NCBI GenBank assembly: GCA_030684755.1
Contig: JAUXXN010000400.1
Location: forward strand, 1-8,906
Reading direction: 5' to 3'
DNA length: 8,906 nt
Origin: Hydrogenophaga sp.
GTDB lineage: Bacteria > Pseudomonadota > Gammaproteobacteria > Burkholderiales > Burkholderiaceae_C
The notes below the pieces were generated by a model that worked only from the letters and a program-made list of their open reading frames with translations, was not told the origin of the DNA and searched no databases. Below, in pieces: positions 4,621 to 8,906 of the stretch. The number at the start of each line of letters is the position of its first letter. Within the stretch, counting starts at the first letter, position 1. A program made the translations under genes and the position numbers.

Positions 4621-6837
4621 ATGCCGCATGCACGTCCCAGTCCCCGTCATCGTCCAACCGCAAATCAGGTAGCCAGTAGAGCCCGTAGGCCAGAAGCCCG
4701 TCGCAAGCGCCAACACGGCGTGGTGAGTCTGCTCATGGTGGTGCTGACAGGGCTGGGCGTGCTGGCGCTGACGGCTGCAGGTTTGCACGCGATGCGTGGC
4801 ACGCAAGAACAACAATTGACGGTGCACACCAACACCCAAGCCGTGGCCAGGGCCTGGGCTGGCGCTGAGCTGGTTCAGCAGTACTTGAATAGCCTAACCA
4901 CCGCCGAGGTTGAAGCCATCCCCAACGGGGCCTTGACCCTGACCGGGGTCCAAGGTGTTGAAGCCCAGGTAACCAACAACATCGATGCTGGCAGCGGCGT
5001 GCGGCAGCTGGTGGTGAACGTGGTTGGGCGCAGCGTACAAACTGCGGTGGTGGTGCAGTTGGTTTATGAAATCACCCCACCCAGCGCAGGAGCACCAGCA
5101 CCGTCTGTTTCCAGCATCGGAACGGTCGACATCAATTCCAACCTCGATTTGAAGGGCAGCATACGCGTGTTGGGCGGGACCAATGCCAACCTGATGGTCA
5201 AAGGCACCGTGGACCTGGGCGGCAGTGTCGAAGGCATCAACCGCGTCTGCTCAACCGAAGACATGAGCATCACAGCGGCCATTTCGGTCAACCGAGTCTG
5301 CACCTTGGGCAACTTGACGATGGGAGGGAGCGCGTCTGTCACAGGTGATGCGGAAGTCAAAGGGAACGTCAGCATGAGCGGCAACACCAGCATCACCACG
5401 GTGCTGGCCAACGGCAACGTCGTGCTGTCGGGTGGTTCGGCAGGTACGGTCAGCACCAAAGGGAACATCACTGTCAGCGGTGGCAGCGCGCGCATCACAG
5501 GTACAGCAGCCACCGAGGGCAATATCAACTGGACTTCCAGCACGGCAGCCAGCACATTGAATGCGAATGGCAACATTGCTTACAGCGCGGGCAACAACAA
5601 CACGGCTTTGAACGCCAGAGGAAATATAAGTTTATCGGGCAATGGCAGGGTACAAACGCTCAACGCCTTGGGAAATACCACCCTTTCCAGCAATTCAAAC
5701 ACCAACGGTGTGATGGGCAATTTGCGTGTGGGCGGCAATCTTGTATTTGATAAAGATCAAGTGGTCAACGACGGTGAAGTGCGCGGCACGCTGTCGCGAG
5801 AGCCCAACGGCGCGTCGGCCAAAGTTAAGCAAGATGTCACTCGCAACACCAGCTTGGTGGTGGATGTCCCGGTGGTGAGCGTGCCGGTGGTCAACCCAGT
5901 CTTCAAGCCATCAGTGCCGGTGGACGTGTTTCTGCTCAAAGAAACGGCCAACTATGTGTTTGAAATAGAAGTCGGCACAGGCAAACGCATGGTGACGGTA
6001 CGTAATGTAGATGGCATAGTTAGCGGAACATATTATTTAGGCGATTACAGCTACAAATGGGATCAACCAGAACTCGCCCGTGGCAACAAGGATTACCTGT
6101 GTGAGGCTGTGAACGATAGCGGAATTTGCACCGAGCCGACCTTGCCCTACCGCACCTTGTGCCAAGGGAGCAGTCAATACAATGGGTGCTTCTCTTACAA
6201 CGCAGGAACCACCAAATGGACGCTGAACGGCCAGTCCATGGCGCCTGGCGTGGCCTGGTTCGATGGCAACCTGAACGTCAGCAACGGCACTTACATCAAC
6301 ACGTTTCTGGCTACCGGCAACATCGAGACCAGCGGTAGCCTGAAGATTTTTTCACCCAACTACGCCGGCTACACCCCGGTGTGCACGGACAGCCGCAGCG
6401 CCAGCCCGTATGGCATCACGGTCGATTTCAGGCTGTCTGGACTCAAGCCCAGCGACCTCTGCCAAGCAGATGGCACGTATCTTCCCAATGCGATTGGCAA
6501 CACGGCGCTCATGGCGGGTGGGGTCAATGCCAGCGGAATGTATGTGGGTGGGGACATTTCCCTGGGTGCATCCAACGCCATTTACGGCAACGTGATCGCA
6601 GGCAACATTCTGGACACGACCGGCAACACCACCGTAGTGGGTTCGGTGCAGGTCGCCAATTTGCGCTCCTCTGCCGGCACCACCACCACGTGGCGCGGCA
6701 GCACCACCATCGATTTGCGCAACATTCCAAGCACCTTCACCCCGGGCCTGTTGCCTTGCATGGGCGGCACATGCACCACCAGCGGCAACGCCACCGGGAG
6801 CGCTGGAACGCGTATCCGCTGGAGCCGATTCCTGTAA
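4621..6837 (+). CDS. Giant PilX-like minor pilin with a predicted beta-solenoid domain
   Basis: A 738-residue protein, against roughly 150-200 for ordinary PilX. The leader of 33 residues is very basic (RRPEARRKRQHG); the mature start is VVSLLMVVLTGLGVLALTAA, with Leu38 at +5. Absence of Glu is expected for PilX/GspK-type tip pilins. The segment AMRGTQEQQLTVHTNTQAVARAWAGAEL (57-84) matches the PilX N-terminal pattern. Residues 103-150 form short strands, probably the pilin sheet. Residues 165-390 carry Gly-Asn repeats of about 17 residues, typical of a beta-solenoid. Residues 391-545 are a non-repetitive insert with a Pro/Val linker and Cys494, 503, 514 and 523. Solenoid-like sequence returns at 546-580 and 627-700. 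There are ten cysteines in all. It ends the pilin operon where pilY1 is usually found. A solenoid set into a pilin fold is known from Thermus ComZ, a competence pilin proposed to bind DNA at the pilus tip; adhesion is the main alternative. The ligand is unknown. Confidence 0.8.
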   Translation: MPHARPSPRHRPTANQVASRARRPEARRKRQHGVVSLLMVVLTGLGVLALTAAGLHAMRGTQEQQLTVHTNTQAVARAWAGAELVQQYLNSLTTAEVEAIPNGALTLTGVQGVEAQVTNNIDAGSGVRQLVVNVVGRSVQTAVVVQLVYEITPPSAGAPAPSVSSIGTVDINSNLDLKGSIRVLGGTNANLMVKGTVDLGGSVEGINRVCSTEDMSITAAISVNRVCTLGNLTMGGSASVTGDAEVKGNVSMSGNTSITTVLANGNVVLSGGSAGTVSTKGNITVSGGSARITGTAATEGNINWTSSTAASTLNANGNIAYSAGNNNTALNARGNISLSGNGRVQTLNALGNTTLSSNSNTNGVMGNLRVGGNLVFDKDQVVNDGEVRGTLSREPNGASAKVKQDVTRNTSLVVDVPVVSVPVVNPVFKPSVPVDVFLLKETANYVFEIEVGTGKRMVTVRNVDGIVSGTYYLGDYSYKWDQPELARGNKDYLCEAVNDSGICTEPTLPYRTLCQGSSQYNGCFSYNAGTTKWTLNGQSMAPGVAWFDGNLNVSNGTYINTFLATGNIETSGSLKIFSPNYAGYTPVCTDSRSASPYGITVDFRLSGLKPSDLCQADGTYLPNAIGNTALMAGGVNASGMYVGGDISLGASNAIYGNVIAGNILDTTGNTTVVGSVQVANLRSSAGTTTTWRGSTTIDLRNIPSTFTPGLLPCMGGTCTTSGNATGSAGTRIRWSRFL
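5308..5736 (+). repeat. Degenerate tandem repeat of about 51 bp encoding Gly-Asn solenoid turns
   Basis: Residues 230-372 of the PilX-like protein contain Gly-Asn pairs starting at 230, 248, 265, 281, 300, 317, 334, 351 and 366, with spacings of 18, 17, 16, 19, 17, 17, 17 and 15. Each unit begins GN followed by a hydrophobic residue, then x, a second hydrophobic or aromatic residue, Ser and Gly, as in GNVVLSGG, GNITVSGG and GNISLSGN, and often ends near TLNA. The repeat is clear in protein but diverged in DNA, so it is an old structural repeat rather than a recent tandem duplication. Confidence 0.8.
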
Positions 6838-6857
6838 AGGGTCTGCTGTACCAATTT

Positions 6858-6938
6858 CCTTCGAGTGAAGGGTGAATCAGGATCGAAAAGTCAACAGTTG
6901 CAAGAACGGAAGCTGGCCTCACTGACCAGACACTGACC
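6858..6938. other. Gap between PilX-like gene and mutarotase: weak hairpin and paired direct repeat
   Basis: The 143-bp gap (6838-6980) has a small hairpin, CCTTC (6858-6862) with GAAGG (6867-6871) around GAGT, and no T-run, so termination there is unconvincing. An 8-bp direct repeat, CACTGACC, occurs at 6920-6927 and 6931-6938, with an 11-bp period close to one DNA turn, which could be a regulator site. No clear -35/-10 pair is seen for the mutarotase gene. Confidence 0.25.
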
Positions 6939-6980
6939 GAACTTTGCGGGGTTGTAACGAGCCAAAAGGATGATAGGTTA

Positions 6981-7907
6981 ATGAACGCATTTGCAACCCA
7001 CTTGCTCGACGGCCTAAACGCCACCCACGGACAGCCCGGCCAACTGTGGTTTGACGCCGGACCGGGTGGCCTGCCCTTCATCCACGTCCACAACGCCCAC
7101 GCGCAAGCGTGCATTTCGCTGTACGGTGGCCAGGTGCTGTCGTTTCGGCCCCACGCGCACACCGACCTGCTGTTTTTGAGCGAACAAGCGGTCTACCAAC
7201 TCGGCAAAGCCATTCGGGGCGGTGTGCCGTTGTGCTGGCCTTGGTTTGGCCCCGATCCGCAAGCGCTGGGCCGACCCAACCACGGTTTTGCGCGCACCCG
7301 GCTGTGGTCGCTGCTGGCCACGGGCCACACGCCCAACGGCGAAACGCACATCACGCTGGGCCTAACGGACGAACCCGACACCCGAACCCTGTGGCCGCAC
7401 GCTTTCGAGCTGACGCTGAACATCACCCTAGGCGCCACGCTGGAGCTGGTCTTGACCACCCGCAACACCGGCACAGCGCCGTTTGACATCACACAGGCGC
7501 TGCACAGCTACTTCGCGGTGAGCGACAGCGCGCAGGCCACGGTGACCGGGCTGGACGGCTGTACCTACATCGACAACGCCACCGGCGCCCACGGCGTGCT
7601 GCGCCAACAGGCGGGCGGTGTGCGTTTTGAGGGTGAAGTGGACCGCATTTACACCGGCGCACCCGCTGAACTGGCGCTGCAAGACCGGGCCGGGCAACGC
7701 ACGCTGAGCATCGCCAGCACCGGCAGCCAAACCGCCGTGGTGTGGAACCCGGGCGCAGCCGTGGCTGCCCGCATGGCCGACCTGCCCAGCGGGGGCGAGC
7801 GCCATTTCGTGTGCGTGGAAACCGCCAACGCAGCCAACGAAGTGGTCACGGTGGCGCCCGGTGGGGAACACCGGTTGATGGCCAGCATCGGGCTGGCAAT
7901 GCCATAA
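6981..7907 (+). CDS. D-hexose-6-phosphate mutarotase (YeaD-type aldose epimerase family)
   Basis: A 308-residue cytoplasmic enzyme predicted to interconvert alpha and beta anomers of hexose 6-phosphates such as glucose 6-phosphate (EC 5.1.3.15), supplying the right anomer to glycolysis and the pentose phosphate route. Family hallmarks are visible: GGQVLSFRP (49-57), FLSEQAVYQLGKAIRGGVPL with CWPWFGP following (65-91), RPNHGFART (98-106), LHSYFAVSD with His175 (174-182), and VCVETAN with Glu280, the probable general base. His101 and His175 are the likely catalytic or ring-oxygen histidines by family analogy. The length is normal (about 270-310) and no lesion is seen. The start at 6981 has AAGGA (6966-6970) 10 nt upstream. 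It is on the same strand as the pilin genes but 143 bp downstream and metabolically unrelated, so it is probably a separate unit. It could be annotated simply as aldose 1-epimerase. Confidence 0.88.
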   Translation: MNAFATHLLDGLNATHGQPGQLWFDAGPGGLPFIHVHNAHAQACISLYGGQVLSFRPHAHTDLLFLSEQAVYQLGKAIRGGVPLCWPWFGPDPQALGRPNHGFARTRLWSLLATGHTPNGETHITLGLTDEPDTRTLWPHAFELTLNITLGATLELVLTTRNTGTAPFDITQALHSYFAVSDSAQATVTGLDGCTYIDNATGAHGVLRQQAGGVRFEGEVDRIYTGAPAELALQDRAGQRTLSIASTGSQTAVVWNPGAAVAARMADLPSGGERHFVCVETANAANEVVTVAPGGEHRLMASIGLAMP

Positions 7908-7924
7908 CGAGGATGATTGGGCGC

Positions 7925-7970
7925 ATGAAAAAATAACACCGCAGGCCCCAGCATTGCCGAAGACCATTTC
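7925..7970 (+). other. Frameshifted N-terminus of the ATPase gene: A6 tract directly after an ATG
   Basis: The frame read from 7971 extends upstream as AAA AAT AAC ACC GCA GGC and encodes KNNTAGPSIAEDHF before the Met at 7971, but it meets a stop (TGA, 7926-7928). As I recall the family, its proteins begin M-x-x-(F)-F-N-T-A-G-P, so these residues belong to the gene. The ATG at 7925 is followed by six A residues (7928-7933) and reads MKK-stop. With five A residues it would read MKNNTAGPSIAEDHF straight into the ATPase. A GAGG at 7909-7912 upstream could serve as a distant ribosome binding site. This is a natural or sequencing indel in a homopolymer. Confidence 0.65.
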
Positions 7971-8906
7971 ATGATCGACCCGCTGGTGCGCATCGACATT
8001 GAAGATATCGAAAGCCTGATTGCCGACAAACGCTATTTTGTGTTGCACGCCCCGCGCCAAACCGGCAAAACCACTTGCCTGCTGGCGCTCATGCAGCGCC
8101 TGAACGAGCAAACCACCTACCGCACGCTGTATGTGAACATTGAAGCCGCGCAGGCCGCGCGCGGCAACGTCGAAGCCGGTGTGGCCGCCGTCTGCAGCGC
8201 CATGACCAATGCCGCCAAGTTCTATTTGCAAGATACGGCCCTGGCGCAGTGGCTGTACCACGGCGACGGCGCGACGGCCCCCGCCACCGACCGCTTCGCC
8301 TCCCTGCTGGCGCATTGGTCGCAGCACGACCCGCAACAGCCCGAACAACCCCGGCCCACCGTGCTGTTGCTCGACGAGGTGGACGCGCTGGTGGGTGACA
8401 CCCTCATCTCACTGCTGCGCCAGATTCGCTCGGGCTACGCCCAGCGCCCCGGCGCGTTCCCGCAAACCATCATTTTGTGCGGCGTGCGCGATGTGCGCGA
8501 CTACCGCATGCACACCGAACACCACGAAATCATCACCGGGGGCAGCTCGTTCAACATCAAGGCCAAGTCCTTGCGCTTGGGCAGTTTGACCGCTGAGGAA
8601 ACCCAAGCCCTGTGGCAGCAGCACACCCAAGAATGCGGCCAAACCTTTGACCCGGCCATCTGGCCCGAACTCTGGGCCGACACCGAGGGCCAGCCCTGGC
8701 TGGTGAACGCGCTGGGCTACGAATGCACCTGGGAAGACAAGGCAGCGCGTGACCGATCCACATCCATCACCCTAGAGCGCTACAAAGCCGCCCGCGAACG
8801 CCTGATCTACAGCCGCACCACGCACCTGGACGCGCTGAGCGACAAGCTGCGCGAGCCCCGGGTGAACCGCATCGTGGCCGATGTGCTGGCCAGCGACGAT
8901 CGCCAA
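7971..8906 (+). CDS. P-loop ATPase of unknown function (AAA-like), 3' end outside the window
   Basis: The frame is open from ATG 7971 to the right edge, giving 312 residues with no stop. The start shows RIDIEDIESLIADKRYFVLH, then the P-loop APRQTGKT at 27-34, a Walker A form lacking the first Gly (PRQTGKT) that is normal for this family. YVNIEAAQAARGNVEAG follows, then Walker B TVLLLDEVDAL (130-140, Asp135/Glu136) and a QTIILCGVRDVRDY segment that could hold sensor 1. EGQPWLVNAL and the helical LREPRVNRIVADVL lie near the edge. I recognise the family as a widespread bacterial ATP-binding protein of about 500 residues, often horizontally spread and without known function; it resembles STAND/AAA-type switches. 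The true N-terminus probably lies at 7925 but is out of frame, so the gene may be translated from 7971, phase-variable, or damaged. It begins 63 nt after the mutarotase. Confidence 0.78.
   Translation, partial: MIDPLVRIDIEDIESLIADKRYFVLHAPRQTGKTTCLLALMQRLNEQTTYRTLYVNIEAAQAARGNVEAGVAAVCSAMTNAAKFYLQDTALAQWLYHGDGATAPATDRFASLLAHWSQHDPQQPEQPRPTVLLLDEVDALVGDTLISLLRQIRSGYAQRPGAFPQTIILCGVRDVRDYRMHTEHHEIITGGSSFNIKAKSLRLGSLTAEETQALWQQHTQECGQTFDPAIWPELWADTEGQPWLVNALGYECTWEDKAARDRSTSITLERYKAARERLIYSRTTHLDALSDKLREPRVNRIVADVLASDDRQ

Noticed and set aside
5064..5576. Minus-strand open frame rich in Leu, Pro, Val inside the PilX-like gene
   Set aside because: It is the antisense reading of the solenoid repeats, which forces hydrophobic low-complexity codons; no start signal or motif supports it.
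5308..5736. CRISPR-like or satellite DNA repeat in the PilX-like gene
   Set aside because: The periodicity is in the protein; DNA units are diverged, vary in length and lack spacers, and the frame stays open throughout.
6858..6871. Rho-independent terminator after the PilX-like gene
   Set aside because: The 5-bp stem has no following T-run and is too weak to support the call.
7428..8348. Minus-strand open frame of 306 codons across the mutarotase and ATPase genes
   Set aside because: It runs antisense to two recognisable proteins and has low-complexity Gly/Val/Arg-rich content without motifs.

Overview
The window looks like the chromosome of a GC-rich betaproteobacterium, most likely order Burkholderiales and probably family Comamonadaceae. 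This rests on recalled resemblance of the predicted proteins (P-II, ComM/YifB, minor pilins, YeaD-type mutarotase), on codon use, and on the glnK/comM pairing. No database search was possible.

Layout. (1) At 1-78 on the minus strand is the first 26 codons of a P-II nitrogen regulator, best called glnK. Its upstream DNA carries a near-consensus sigma-54 promoter (163-177) and an NtrC-type palindrome (321-337), so expression under nitrogen limitation is expected. (2) Divergent from it, 402-1961 encodes ComM/YifB, the AAA+ branch-migration helicase that helps integrate DNA in natural transformation. (3) A 312-bp gap follows, with several short hairpins and a candidate sigma-54 promoter (2057-2072). 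(4) At 2274-6837 is a five-gene, same-strand minor-pilin cluster: PilE-like, FimT/GspH-like, PilV-like, PilW-like and a very large PilX-like protein. (5) At 6981-7907 is a hexose-6-phosphate mutarotase (YeaD family). (6) From about 7925 to the window end is the front of a P-loop ATPase of unknown role, whose N-terminus seems shifted out of frame by one extra A in a poly-A tract.

The most striking part is the pilin cluster. Its last gene has a PilX-type N-terminus, but the mature part is about 700 residues and is dominated by a repeat of about 17 residues marked by Gly-Asn. This is the pattern expected of a beta-solenoid, so the product looks like a pilin carrying a solenoid tip domain. No pilY1, the usual large tip protein of such clusters, follows it; an unrelated sugar enzyme does. 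PilV, PilW and PilX all lack the canonical Glu at +5 of the mature pilin, whereas PilE and FimT keep it. I infer that this cluster builds a specialised pilus tip complex in which the solenoid PilX may replace or supplement PilY1 as the adhesin or ligand/DNA receptor. The comM gene next door makes a link to DNA uptake attractive but unproven.
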